Positions 35,886 to 46,811 of a DNA stretch of 64,000 bases are shown here, piece by piece (positions within the stretch are counted from its first letter, which is position 1; the number at the start of each line of letters is the position of its first letter). A program made the translations under genes and the position numbers. The DNA comes from Paraconiothyrium sp. Pb-2020 (lineage: Eukaryota; Ascomycota; Dothideomycetes; Pleosporales; Didymosphaeriaceae): NCBI GenBank assembly GCA_022419385.1, contig JAJUBI010000001.1, positions 4,464,001 to 4,528,000 on the forward strand, written 5' to 3'. The notes under the pieces were generated by a model. The model searched no databases. It had not been told where the DNA came from and saw only the letters and a program-made list of their open reading frames with translations.

Positions 35886-38800
35886 TTATTGGGCGCCCCG
35901 ATCCAGAAGCGGGAGCATTCTGCGGTCGAAACGTCCCACTGGCGCTGATATTACAGATAAAAATGACAAGTCCCTCCTCTTGTCCTTGATACCTTCTGAG
36001 CCGAACACTTTCAACGTCTTCTTCTCAGCATCGGGGTCGTAATCATACGAGGCGGTGACCGAGACCTTATGAACATGAGTGCTTAGCGGGAGCTCGTACT
36101 TGAACGTTCCCCGGACGATGAGCTCGAAGGGATACTGCAGGACTTCCTCCCATCGTTCGGTTCCTCCCGCTTCGGTCTTGTTGCCAGGCTTCGACAGACG
36201 AATCTCTCCGACAGATTCCACTTGGCGGCGAGTGAAGAATGTACCATCGAATGTAAGGGGTGAGTCGAAATGAAAGATGCGACCAAGCGACATGGTCCGT
36301 GGTTCTTCGATCGGATCTGTACCTTCGTCAACGCCAGCGGTGCTTGAGCCATCGTCATTTTCAATGGCTGATGGCTGGACCGGTAACCATCCATCTTCAT
36401 TCTGTGGTCGGCCATTACCGTGCTCGCGCCACCATTTGTCAGAGCCAACATGTTTGCTTTTGGCAAACATAATGACATCCATGTCTGACACAGTAATGCC
36501 TACGATGTTCGGGTTCACCGCGCCAACCACAAGATCCATGATTATCTCTTCTTGACTAGCCACCACATTTTGGATTTCGCGTATCTTAAGATCAGTCAAT
36601 TGCTTGGTGGAGGCAAAGACAACGCCGACTGCAGTGAAGACGACGACTAGAATAATGATCGACGCAACTAGACACCCAGCGAAGCGTTGGCACCAGTTTC
36701 CTTCTCCACGGCGGTTCCGACGTTCGAGCTGGCGTAGCGTGGCACTGTTTGGTCGTCCGTGGCGTGATGTGCGCGCGCGTGGGCTTCGCGTCGATATCAG
36801 TGGTGTCCGCTCATCATCGGCGGCGTTTTCAGTGTCAATGTCGTAGGTTGACAATTCTCCATGCTTTTTCGTGCCATTACCGTTACCACTCCCGTTGGCC
36901 ACGTTGAAGGTTTGGAAGCGCGGACTATTTGGCTGTGACGGATGCCGGGACGAAGGAGCTCGTGCGCGCGAAGAACCCACGAGTGATGAATCGCTGTCCA
37001 TCACGAGGTGATGCAGAGCTCCTCGCCCTTGACCATGTCGTCCGATATGATGGTGGTGACGGCTACCGTTCGTCCTGCCTGAACCGAGTCGTACAGTGCC
37101 GTCGCTGCGCTCCCCGTCGTAATCCCCATTAGCGTTGTTGTAAGGATTCGGGAACTTCATGCTAGGCTTCTTATCTGGGTTCTTGTGCTCGTTCCTAATG
37201 GCGAGTCTAGGATCAACAAGGCTTGCAATGGAGGTCATGCTAGGCGTACGCGAATGGTGGTGCCGGCTGCGGTGCGGTTGTTGTTCAGGAGGGTTCGACT
37301 CGTAGATAAAGGTGGCCTCAGAGTCCGACGAGTCCGCCTCGTTGACCTCACTAGCCACCTTTTGCTCGAATACATCTGCTTTAGAGGACGCTTTTCGAAG
37401 CGCAAAGTTAGCGATTGAATATGAATATAGGAAAGACGAAGCGTGAGCAGTCAGTCGTCGCGTCATCTCAGGACTCGGAAGGGACACGGTCAACAAGGAC
37501 CTGTCGCTCGAGCAGTGAGACAGGACTGCCGAGGGGGAACACGGTAGCGGGGCGAGGCCCAGCCTCCGGTCTGCTCGGGTAGTGGTGATGGGGAACATTG
37601 GGTGACCTACCGGTGCCTGAGTTGATAGATGGCGCTTTTCGCTTTGGCTGCTTGCGCTCTTTCCTAGGGCGTATTGTCTCGTTGCTGGGCTTTAGACGAA
37701 GGCTGCCGTCGCCACGCCCCGAGGCGGAGCGGTCCTGATTCCCAATCGTCGTCTGTGCCACCGAGGGCACTGTCTCCGTCTCGACTGTCATGTTTCGTAA
37801 CGGGGCTTCGGTGCGCGACTTGACCGTGTTGAGCGACGAGAACGAGGGCTTGGACGTTGGGGCGTTCGGCCGTTGTGTCGAAACGGACCGCTGCTCCTGC
37901 ATCCTCGCCTTGTGTCGGGCGCCGCCGTCGGTGCCGTTTTCGACATTTTTGATGGTCTCGCGCTAAGGTCTTCGGTGACCTTGGACGGCGTGACGTCATT
38001 GTTATGGTCTTCCTCGGCCGTGGTGGACGCGACTGAGCTGGAGAGTAGGCTGTGGCGGGTTAGTACAGTGGACAAGGTTTGCGAGAAGCTTTCACTATGA
38101 CATGTGGCCGCGCGGGGCAGGAACCTCACCTGTGTGCATCGTGACCGTCCTCGCCAGGCGAGGTGGGCACGCTGGACTCCTGGACAGTCTCGAGTTTGGC
38201 GCGGCACCGCTGGCTCCTCTACCAGACGATTTCATGCTCAGTGTGCTTCCTCGGAATCGCTGCCCACGACGTCATCCCTGGCTGGGATGCGAGAGGCCGG
38301 GCCTGGAGACGAGCTCTGGACGATGATGGACGGCGGCGCGGCAGGCTCTGTCTTCTTGTGCTGCTGAGGGTGCGCAGCGAGTTTTTGCGTGACCGAGAGC
38401 GTTCCGAGGGCGGCGGCGACTTCAACCTGGGGGAGACGGGCCAGTGGGGGGTGTTGTCTCCGGAATTGGGCCCCGAGGTCGACTTGGAGGGCCTGGGAAC
38501 GCGCGAAGGCTCCGGGGCTGAGGCGGCCGGCGGTAGCTGGGGAATGTTCGCAGAGGAGAGGGCACGCTGGATGCCGCGCAGAGGGTATGGTGGTGCTGGG
38601 ACCAGCCAGGCTGGAGCCTCGGTTGGGGCTCACGTCGTTGCTGCTCTTGCGTGAGGGACGCGCAGACTTTGGTTGCTGCGAGTCTGCGCGCTGCGAGTGG
38701 CGTGCAGGCGAGGAGTTGCGCGAGGACATGGGCGAATTGGCGGCCGACTGCGAGCCCGACACGTTCAGCGAGCGGGCGCCGTTCTTGGAGTGGTTGCGCA

Positions 38801-38951
38801 TGGGGCAGGCCCGCTCTCGGCTGGCGCAGCTGTGGGCGGGCGTGGGCGTGGGCGTCGAGGTTGACGTGGGCGTGGTGCTGGTCGACGCAGGCTCGGCCGT
38901 CTCGGGTGAGCCGGTCAGAGAGCGGAACGAGTCGTCGTGCGAGTCTGTCAT
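35886..38951 (-). CDS. Vac7-like vacuolar segregation protein, frame-disrupted 5' half
   Basis: Three coding blocks read right to left: 38951-38130, 38049-37611 and 37390-35886, with two standard introns (CAG|GTGAGG...CTAACCCGCCACAG; G|GTAGGT...AAAAG). The last exon is intact, opening SSKADVFEQKVASEV and SDSEATFIYESNPPE, then a low-complexity linker, one membrane span (CLVASIIILVVVFTAVGVVF) and a lumenal domain, as in fungal Vac7, an activator of Fab1 lipid kinase on the vacuole. In the first two blocks the conserved-looking text (IQRALSSANIPQLPP, GDNTPHWPVSPRLKSPPP, QQHKKTEPAAPPSIIVQSS, KLETVQESSVPTSPG, ETIKNVENGTDGG) runs through changing frames, with about five switches between 38582 and 37958. 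Either sequencing indels or a decaying gene. Start chosen at MTDSHDDSF; a longer frame reaches 39077. Confidence 0.75.
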
Positions 38952-39077
38952 GGCGGCGGATCGGCTGCTATTGGCATGTCGCGAGGCAAGCTTCGCCTCT
39001 GGCAACGTGAAGCGTGGGTGCACTGGAGGCCCGCGAACAGTTGTGCACGCAGCAGCCGAGCCGAGCAAGGCGGTCAA

Positions 39078-40095
39078 GTGTCAAATTGCAGCAGCAGGGC
39101 CCGCACACAACGCGGCGCGCCGTCGTTGGCTGAGCGCGGTGCCGAGGGAGATTCGCCGGCGAGGCAGAGACCGTGTGGCATTTGCTGGCGGGAGCGTGGG
39201 CAGCGAGGGAGAGGTGGATGCAGGAAGGAGACTCAGCAGGCTGCCGACTGTGGACGGGACCGCTACGGGACGAGAGGCGTGGCCCGGCGCTGACGGAACG
39301 GGCCTGGCATCCAGGAACACTGCCAGCGCAGCACAGAGACGGCGACAAATCACGCCCGCGTGCGCCGTCAGCTGAGCGTGGCGGCGGATAAATCAACATG
39401 TGTGTGCAGACAGCATACATGTCCACCGTCGCGTTGGATAGGCTGCGCATGCTCGCGCCGGAGGTGCTGGTGCCACGCATCCAGGCCTGCACCAGAGCAA
39501 CACGTGTGCCACCACCCTTCTGCTCCAGGACGCGTTCCCGAGCACAGAACGCACATGATATGCAGGTGACAGTGTGAAGACCTGGGTGAGCCTGTTCATC
39601 CCGTTCCTGCGTCGACTTGCTTCGCTTCCCGTAGCTCCGTCCTGTCGGGTCCCTCCTACCCATGAGTGCGAATGCGTTTCTTTTGCGCATGCTGGATTAC
39701 TTTTGTGACAGCCCGGATCCCTAGGTACCTAGGTAGTCATGCTATCCCGTGCCTTTGAGTCAATCGCAGATGGGCCCGCAAGCCGAGAGCCGACCTCGGG
39801 ATCTTCGACACATGCATGCACTGCTTATACAACATCCTACACGTAGGCGTATCGTGAACGTCGGACCTCGTTGTACAGTCCTGACGGCGGTGGATGCTCC
39901 ATATGCCGAGCTACCACCGGCTGCTCCGTATCAACCCATACGTCATCCCTTCCGCCTGACCTGCCGCAGCAACCTCACCACCAGGCACACAGCATCAACG
40001 CCACGATACACGCAAGCTATCTCGCCTCCCCCACTGCCCGAAACACACCTCTTCACCCACACAGTCTCTGCACCCGCCTCCTCATCGCAAGCAGA
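39078..40095. other. divergent promoter interval
   Basis: About 1 kb between the divergent Vac7-like and CUE-like genes, GC-rich to the left. Long frames on both strands overlap each other and have no family resemblance. It contains the palindrome listed at 39720-39733. Confidence 0.4.
39720..39733. promoter_or_regulatory. 14-bp perfect palindrome CCTAGGTACCTAGG
   Basis: The sequence equals its own reverse complement, with a further partial AGGTA unit to the right. It lies about 360 bp upstream of the CUE-like gene in the divergent promoter. A binding site for a dimeric factor is possible; no specific factor is implied. Confidence 0.35.
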
Positions 40096-40620
40096 ATGTC
40101 TGGACAGAACCCTCACAACAACCAACCCCCTCACTACGGCACAGATAACCAGAACCCCTACTCCAACCCCTGGGGTTCAGAATCCCAGGGCCAAACTTCT
40201 TCGCAGTCATACCATCCATCTGCTCAAGCCCAAGATCACAACCCGCTCAACACTCAAGATCAAGCCCAGAGCAATCCTTTCGCCCAGGAACAGTCTTACA
40301 ATCCCCCCTCGCAGCCCCCTCCGGGCCAGCAACACGAGCAGTATGCCCCACCACCTGGACTCCCACCCCGCCGTGCAGGCACCGCCTCCGAGCAAGCCCT
40401 GCCTCAAGGCCAGGACCGCTCACACCAGGTTGAGGTAATGCAGAGCTACGAGATGTCGCGGCCGCAAACGGAAGATGAGCAGAACCAGGCGATTCTCGAG
40501 AGGGAGTTCCCGAAAATCGATGGGAGCTTGATTGCGGCGATTTATGGTGACTCCGGGAGCTTAAGCGCCACGAGGGAAATGTTACAGGAGCTGAGTACGA
40601 CCGAGGGGCAGGGCTTGTAA
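40096..40620 (+). CDS. CUE-like domain protein
   Basis: Single exon, 174 residues, starting MSGQNPHNNQPPHYG. The first 130 residues are disordered and rich in Gln, Pro, Asn and Ser. The C-terminal 40 residues (LEREFPKIDGSLIAAIYGDS, then LSATREMLQELS) look like a short ubiquitin-binding CUE/UBA-type helical module: F-P near the start, I-A-A-I-Y in the middle and a Leu-rich last helix. Fungal proteins with this layout are common and poorly studied. Larger frames in other registers over the same stretch are shadows. A ubiquitin-related role is inferred from the domain only. Confidence 0.75.
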   Translation: MSGQNPHNNQPPHYGTDNQNPYSNPWGSESQGQTSSQSYHPSAQAQDHNPLNTQDQAQSNPFAQEQSYNPPSQPPPGQQHEQYAPPPGLPPRRAGTASEQALPQGQDRSHQVEVMQSYEMSRPQTEDEQNQAILEREFPKIDGSLIAAIYGDSGSLSATREMLQELSTTEGQGL

Positions 40621-41874
40621 GAGGTTGAGCAGATGATTGAATGTACCAAGACGCAACAGTGCATCCGATGAAAGAAGAATGCGAATCATATTCAAATGAC
40701 GCGAGATGGATGTTCCTCGGGAGTGATAGGTTGCCAGCATTAGACCGATTGCACCTGGACAGTAACATCACGTGATAATGGACCGGCGAGGCCCCGGGGC
40801 CGCGGAAGGTTGAACCGGAAGGTTCATCGTACCCCGAATAACACTTTGCCTATGCTCTGCTTTCTACCGTGTCCTTGGAGACTAGTCGTACTGCAGAGGT
40901 ATGCACAAGAATCATCAGGCCGTGATTATGTATAGTCCAATGTTCTATACGACCACTACGGTTCCACACTAAAGAAAGGTGCGGTGCCGGACTGTCAGGG
41001 GCCCAAAAGCCGCGGATAGACAGAGACGGACACATTCAACCGCCGAACTCAGCAGTGTTCGCGTTCCGAACCGTGTAATTACAATTGGTACCGAAATACT
41101 CTGCTTCCCTAAACTCTACTTGTGTGTTCATCCGTCCGGATAATCTGGCACACGGTCATACCTTGCGGTCAATTGCACGGCACCATCAGAAGTCAGTTGT
41201 AACGATTCCCCAGTTCGAGGTTGTGACTTTCCAATCAAGGTTCATTGTAGCCAAAGTGAGTTACGCCCCTGAAGCCATAGACCACCCACACAGCCAATTT
41301 TTTAATGTGCCGAGCCGTGTGTGGTATTGAAGCCGTCAGTCGTACACCTGTGACGCATGGCCCGAAGGAAAAACTTGTATTCGTCCAATAACGGGAGATT
41401 CTTCCAGGCACTCCAGCGTAACCGAGTGTCGCATACTGGATCAAGCTTTTCCTGCACGTAGGACTTCCGGGTATAGCTGCTACACAAGTGGCTTGTCCAA
41501 GATCCAAACATGATATTGAGTTATTTGGTAGCGATTCCATGGCTCAAAGCTAGTCGCGGAACCCCTGATCGCGAAGGTTCGCACCCGCCAACTTGTATAA
41601 CCCTGCCACCTCAAACTCTTCGAACCCAGCAATGTTGTTCGCAATGCCAACCAGGGTATGTGTATGGTTGCATTTCAAGTGCACTCTCCTCTTTGAGTTG
41701 TTCCCGGTTGTTCTCTGTGGCAACCTGCTGCCAGTTTGGTCTACTTGAGTACCTCGCGCTTTCCAACAAGAGCAGATGCCAAAGAAGCAATATCCAGTCT
41801 GCACACAGGAGTGTGAGCGTTCCAGCGTTGGAGTCGACGAATACCTTTCGTAGGCAGGATAAAAGCACAATCCA
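40621..41874. other. intergenic interval
   Basis: 1.25 kb with overlapping short frames on both strands (e.g. 41235-41540, 41510-41878, 41550-41910) and no family resemblance. No gene supported. Confidence 0.4.
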
Positions 41875-42033
41875 ATGACCGTTATTGGCTCCCAGGCCGA
41901 GCAAAATCAAACAAAACGGATGCTCTCGTCGACAGGTGACAATGCCGAGTCGCTCTTTGAACGACTAACCCTCCTCATACAGGAACAGAGCAAGCGCAAG
42001 AGCATAAATCCAGAAGCTGCAAAGCCGCCTTAG
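41875..42033 (+). CDS. possible micro-ORF or terminal exon, 52 residues
   Basis: ATG-started frame with protein-like, hydrophilic and helical content (e.g. DNAESLFERLTLLIQEQSKR) ending in a TAG that overlaps the 3' end of the convergent Zn2Cys6 gene by four bases. It may be a small gene, the last exon of an unseen gene, or chance. The two CAG/GT and CAG sites inside could also be splice signals, but the frame runs through them without a break. Confidence 0.25.
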   Translation: MTVIGSQAEQNQTKRMLSSTGDNAESLFERLTLLIQEQSKRKSINPEAAKPP

Positions 42034-43484
42034 GGGGGAATCCAACCGACCATTGACACAGGCCACCGGATATGAACTCTGTCCTCGTCCCTTAGAATAC
42101 CCCAAATGCCCGCGAGCACGTGCGTCGTCCAGCCTTTCATATACCAGAAGCCTTCCATGTCATTCATGAGCAAGGCGAAGTGCGCGTACACGACGAGCGG
42201 TACGGGGTCATGTCTCTGCAGGGCCTCCAAGAACTCCTCTTCCATGCGGTACAGCCATGCAAAGACGACGTGATACTCGCCATCCACGCCATCATAGCGG
42301 TTCGAATAGCATTCAAGAAGCACCTGGTGCGCGTAGACGTTGTGAGATAGTTGCGAGGGCTCGCTGGCATAATGGACATAATCGCGCAGCTCAGCAAGTG
42401 GCTCCTCGTAAGGCAGCGTGCCGGCGACTTTGGGAAGCGCTTTGCCTTTTGCGCGTATGTTGGGCGCCATAGAGCGCGTAAAGTTGTCGTAACCCATAGT
42501 CTCAAAGGTAGTGCGGATGCCGCGGAACATGACAAGCCACTCTGAGCGCCCGTTCTCTCCGAAGGCAAGGTACTCTCCAGGTTGAGGCCCTCGTGCCCAC
42601 GTTATGAAGCAGATGAGCTGGACGGAGAGGAGGACTGCGTCGCAATTGTCTTGGTGCAGGCGGGACAATTCGGCAGTCACTGTAGGAAGTGCGGTCGCAT
42701 AGTGGTGGTCAGCTAGCGCAAGATACGCATCTTGACGTTGCGGACGAAAGCGTGACAGATGTGTCGCTGTGATGGCCAGGATGAGGTGGAGAGTATGATG
42801 GTGTGAAAGCGCGATCTCGGTTACCTGTGTCCGCCAGAAGATGGTGCCCACGTTCTGAGTGGAGAGAGTGGCGCTGGTGGAGGTGGTCCAGTGGTACATG
42901 AGCTCTACGTCGTCGACATTGAGTGTGCTGAAGAGATTGGGTGCTGCTGATGGCTGGGTAGTACTTGTTGGTGCTGCTGTCGCCACCGCCGCCTTGGTCG
43001 ACGACGACGGCACTACCGAGGGCAGATAGTCGCAGCGCACCTGTCGATTCCTACAGTTTGTGCATTCCGGTTTCCGTTCGTCGCACTGCAGAAGAGTTAG
43101 AGTGCTGCGCGACTCGGGCAAACAGTGTTACCTTAATCCGCCGTACTTTGCAATTCTCTGCGATGCGGGGAGTCAGAGTCAGGTGTCACGCTCACAAATG
43201 GGAAGATGGTGTATAAGCAGGTGTCTTAGCTGGCTTTGAAAAGGTTCAAACTCGGGAGGAAGAAAGCCTGAAGTTTTCAAGTAGGGCAATAGCAGAGACA
43301 CCCGCTCTGTACCATGGCATTGCTTACTGCATCCGAATCGCGACTTGCGATGCGCCCGTCTCTTGATTGCCTTGTCCTCGGCGCCCTTCGCAGGGCTGTC
43401 TTCTGCGCCGAGCTGACGTGCAACGTCGTCGCTCCCATCCGGCGAGTCGGCAGGCTCGCTAGGTGTTGGCAGCGCGTCCGACAT
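42030..43484 (-). CDS. Zn2Cys6 transcription factor
   Basis: Three exons: 43484-43328, 43157-43132 (26 nt) and 43085-42030, 412 residues in frame. The binuclear zinc cluster is assembled only by splicing across all three exons: Cys52, Cys55, Cys62, Cys69, Cys72 and Cys79 in GCKNCKVRRIKCDERKPEC then TNCRNRQVRCDY, spacing C-x2-C-x6-C-x6-C-x2-C-x6-C. It is preceded by a basic RRAHRKSRF and followed by a Ser/Thr/Pro linker. The C-terminal part (VDDVELMYHWTTSTSATLST and further helical blocks) resembles the fungal-specific regulatory domain of sterol-uptake/Upc2-like factors. It binds DNA in the nucleus; targets are unknown. Confidence 0.92.
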
Positions 43485-43828
43485 GACGAAAAATCGTGAG
43501 GGGATACGAGGAGTACGGATACGCAGCGGTGGCGCGTATTAGAAGCCAGTCGTCCAATTACTGCGGAGCGAGCGCTCTGTTCCTAAAACCGTAATGCTTG
43601 CTTGTTTCGGAGCAGGGCGCACAACTGCGTATTCGCGTGCCTCGTATCTATGCGGCCCGACTAACTAACGCAAACACTGGATCGGCAAAGTCAACCCTCT
43701 ATTTTTGAACCATGGGAATGGGTATATGTAGTCAAAAGGCCCCCAGCAAGGCCTTCCTAGATCCCTTAGATCTTTTCGCCCTTGACTGCCACCCATTGCA
43801 TACTCCTCAATTGGTAGCCGCCATCACC

Positions 43829-44524
43829 ATGGGCTCCAAGCAAGTCAACTCGGCCACCCGCACCACATCCTCAACCCCGACTAAGCCTCCGCAAAACAAT
43901 GCCTCCCCAAAGTCGACATTCCGCACCGCCGTGTACGCCCGCCTTGACGACCCTCTCCACAATCTCTTCCGTCTTGGCATACGCATCGTCCAATTTGTCT
44001 TTTCGCTCGGCTCCGGCACATGCTACGCCATAGAACTCGCGCATGGGCATACTAGCCCGCCTTTCATCTATTCACAGGTCGTGTTCGCACTCACCATGAT
44101 CACGCTGGTCATCGATGCTTTGACGTTGCGTTCCTACCGCCTGACTTTCGTCGTGGAGTCGACTATATGCGTTCTGTGGCTCGCACTCTTCGGTGTTTTC
44201 TACGACATATATTTCAGTGGCAAAGCATCAGAGATGGACTACGATGGCGTGGATTTGGGGCGTGTCAAAAGAGCCGTGTGGTTAAATTTGATCAATTTTC
44301 TGTTGTGGTTAGCGAGCGCCGTGTTCTCGACCGTAATGTGTTGCTCGGGGATTAAGGGTGCCATAAAAGGGAGGCTTCAGCGGAGGAGAGCGAAGAAGCT
44401 GAGAAATGGCAAAGCTAGCGACTCCTGGGTCGAAACGGGTGTGTTGCACGAAGAACCGAGAGGTAGTAGAGAGGGACGGTTGCCGATGTATGAAGAAATT
44501 GTTGCGGCTACAAGAGCGGGATGA
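43829..44524 (+). CDS. MARVEL-like four-helix membrane protein
   Basis: The preferred start at 43829 (ccatcaccATGg) gives 231 residues; an in-frame ATG at 43712 would add 39 residues of no evident character. Four hydrophobic segments are visible: around LFRLGIRIVQFVFSLGSGT, IYSQVVFALTMITLVIDAL, FVVESTICVLWLALFGVFY and VWLNLINFLLWLASAVFSTV, with short loops, the arrangement of the MARVEL family. The N-terminal 45 residues and the C-terminal tail (RRRAKKLRNGKASD then PMYEEIVAATRAG) are polar and probably cytosolic. MARVEL proteins sit at sites of membrane apposition; this one's role is unknown. Confidence 0.75.
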   Translation: MGSKQVNSATRTTSSTPTKPPQNNASPKSTFRTAVYARLDDPLHNLFRLGIRIVQFVFSLGSGTCYAIELAHGHTSPPFIYSQVVFALTMITLVIDALTLRSYRLTFVVESTICVLWLALFGVFYDIYFSGKASEMDYDGVDLGRVKRAVWLNLINFLLWLASAVFSTVMCCSGIKGAIKGRLQRRRAKKLRNGKASDSWVETGVLHEEPRGSREGRLPMYEEIVAATRAG

Positions 44525-44694
44525 AGAGTACAGCTCCTCATCAAGAGCACTTCACACTACTAATATTGGAAAGTACCTTGTTCGCATGTTTGGACCAATG
44601 TCCGTCTCGGAATAAGGTCGGAACTTCACAGGCCGACTGCGCTCTCGACTAGTGATGGGATTATTTGCAAGCTCGCTGGGACCAAGACTTCTCC
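44525..44694. other. short convergent intergenic
   Basis: 170 bp between the convergent MARVEL-like and monooxygenase stop codons. It should hold both 3' UTRs. Confidence 0.5.
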
Positions 44695-46311
44695 TTATCG
44701 GAATAGGAAGCCCTTGAAACCATATGCCTTCTCTTCGGCTATAGCCGCACGGAATCTCCCGATGCCTCCAAAATATAATCTGGGTGCAACCTTCTTCCCT
44801 GGAATGTTTTCTCCAAAAAACCAGCTCGGCGTTTTGGAGAAGAGTGTCGCCTCCGCTACGTCTTCCATCTGTTGTCGCCATTCATTCTCGGCATCCTCCA
44901 AGGCTTCGAGAACGCCGATGCCGTGTTCCTTCGTACGAACCTCCTCGCTCTTTTTGATTAGATCCCGTGCGAATTCTGCCGTTACTTCAGCTACAGGGGG
45001 ATTATTTGCAAAGACAGATCCGGGGCCATTCACAAACAGGAGATTCGGAAACTTCGATGTCGCAGCCCCGATATGGGACTTGGGTCCTTCGGCTTCCCAG
45101 TGCTCCTTCAACTCGATGCCACTACGGCCCCGGATATCAAGTCTTGTATAGCTTCCATCGATAGCATCGAATCCAGTTGCAAACACAATCAGATCGACAG
45201 CATGGGTTGTACCGTCGGCAGTCTTGATACCCTCCGCGGTGATTTCAGTAATAGGCGCTTTCTTGAGGTCGATTGCGAAGACATTGTCCTGATTAAAACG
45301 CTCATAGTAGCTATCATCCGTCAAAGGCCTTCTAGCGAAAAAATCCGAAGATGTCAGCACCGCTGCCTTTTGAGGGTCTTTCACTATTTCCTTGATCTTG
45401 CGGTGTATGAATTTAATGGCCTCCTTGTTTGCAGCTTCATCAGTGGCAAGGTCCGAAAATCCGCCGAATAGGAATTGGAAACCATTTCCTTCTTTCCATA
45501 GTCGCTCGAATACAATCTCGCGGTCTTCGGGTGATAACGATAGTGTCGGGCGCCCCGGCTCCACAAATCCGAACGCTGTGTTGGACAAGAAGACGTCCTC
45601 CCAGATCTTGTCGTAACGTTCATTGATATGGTTCCTCTCTTCGGGGGATACGGTTCGATAGCGTGAGGGAATCACGTATTGGGCGTGTCGGATGAAGTGT
45701 GTAAGCGACTTGGCTTTCTCACTCAAGCTGCTCACAATCTGGACCCCTGAGGCACCACTGCCGATGACGGCCACTCGTTTCCCCTCCCATTGTGTGTCTG
45801 GATTCCAGCTTGAACTGTGCAACACCTGACCCTTGAAGCTGTCCAATCCTGGAATTTCAGGAACGTTCTTGTTGTGGAGTATGCCGACCGCCGTCACGAG
45901 GTAACGTGTGATATACTTGTGTCCAGTACTTGTACTGACCACCCAGAGGTTCTTTTGGTCATCCCACACTGCACCTTTGAGTTCCGTGCTGAATTGAATC
46001 AAAGGATACAGTCCGTGCTTGTGCGCCACCTCCTGGAAGTATGCCAGAAGCTCCGGTTGATGGAGGTAGTTGTTTGGCCATGGAAAGTCCTTCAGTAGCT
46101 CCTTGTCCCAAGAGTAGCGGTACACGTGGCTATGGATGTCACTTCTGGCACCAGGGTACCTATTCCAATACCATGTTCCACCCACGTCAGGCGCCGATTC
46201 GATAGCTTCGACATTCAGGCCTAGTTGTTTCAAAAGATAGATTGAGTAAAGACCTCCGAAGCCGGTGCCGACCACCAAAGCATCAAGTTGGTTTTCAGGC
46301 ACTGGTCCCAT
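44695..46311 (-). CDS. Baeyer-Villiger-type flavin monooxygenase
   Basis: Intronless frame of 538 residues starting at 46311. FAD site GTGFGG (residues 15-20), the [AG]GxWxxxx[FY]P motif as GGTWYWNRYPGARSD (44-58), and the NADPH Rossmann site GSGASG (184-189) are all present. The Baeyer-Villiger signature FxGxxxHxxxW[P/D] reads FKGQVLHSSSWN (159-170): Phe159, Gly161, His165 and Trp169 fit, but Asn170 replaces the usual Pro/Asp. Length matches cyclohexanone-monooxygenase-type enzymes, which insert oxygen next to ketones using NADPH and O2. It is the last intact gene before the RIP-decayed block and may belong to a secondary-metabolism or detoxification niche; no cluster partners are visible on this side. 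Confidence 0.93.
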   Translation of the reverse strand: MGPVPENQLDALVVGTGFGGLYSIYLLKQLGLNVEAIESAPDVGGTWYWNRYPGARSDIHSHVYRYSWDKELLKDFPWPNNYLHQPELLAYFQEVAHKHGLYPLIQFSTELKGAVWDDQKNLWVVSTSTGHKYITRYLVTAVGILHNKNVPEIPGLDSFKGQVLHSSSWNPDTQWEGKRVAVIGSGASGVQIVSSLSEKAKSLTHFIRHAQYVIPSRYRTVSPEERNHINERYDKIWEDVFLSNTAFGFVEPGRPTLSLSPEDREIVFERLWKEGNGFQFLFGGFSDLATDEAANKEAIKFIHRKIKEIVKDPQKAAVLTSSDFFARRPLTDDSYYERFNQDNVFAIDLKKAPITEITAEGIKTADGTTHAVDLIVFATGFDAIDGSYTRLDIRGRSGIELKEHWEAEGPKSHIGAATSKFPNLLFVNGPGSVFANNPPVAEVTAEFARDLIKKSEEVRTKEHGIGVLEALEDAENEWRQQMEDVAEATLFSKTPSWFFGENIPGKKVAPRLYFGGIGRFRAAIAEEKAYGFKGFLFR

Positions 46312-46735
46312 CGTCAGGTGCGAGTGGACGTGATTTCACGTTGGTAGCGTCGATAAAGATTCGTTGTTGGAGACGGCGACGGCGTGCAATGGACACCAAA
46401 TCCATAATGGTCGTCACTTCACATATTTATAGGCGCTTCGACGATCACGCATGTCGACCTCGGGATGGTGCCATCTATGTGGGTTTTTGGCGAAAAACGC
46501 CTGCGCCAGGGGGTTCTTTCGTGTAGGTGTTGCACGTGCCGGTCGCGAGAGGGAGCACGTCATTTCTGCACCAGAATAGGAATGCGCAGTAGTGGCCCAA
46601 TGCTACGCATCCGCTCCACTGCGCTTCCGTCATTCCCCACGAAGCAATCGCACCTAAATTCTTACAGGCACCGAAACAGCTTTATACAACGATAAGCTTA
46701 TACTCATAATATCCCCCTTTACCCGTTTAGCGCTT
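46312..46735. other. monooxygenase promoter at the AT-block boundary
   Basis: Normal-composition sequence upstream of the monooxygenase. The AT-rich block begins abruptly at about 46736. Confidence 0.5.
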
Positions 46736-46789
46736 TTGTATCATGTCTTATAGTAGTGTTACTAATTTTTAGTAATTAGTATTACTATA

Positions 46790-46811
46790 TAACTAAGTAA
46801 TTACTTAGTTA
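46790..46811. repeat. 22-bp perfect palindrome at the block edge
   Basis: TAACTAAGTAATTACTTAGT plus TA equals its own reverse complement. It is surrounded by further TTACT/AGTAA units (46756-46830). It may be a RIP relic of a terminal inverted repeat or simple AT sequence. Confidence 0.6.

Noticed and set aside
38389..39375. Plus-strand frame of 328 codons opposite the Vac7-like 5' region
   Set aside because: Arg/Ala/Gly/Trp-rich chance frame in GC-rich DNA; the minus strand carries the family-like protein blocks.
42965..43499. Plus-strand frames over the zinc-cluster region
   Set aside because: Antisense shadows; the minus strand reconstructs a complete six-Cys cluster across three exons.
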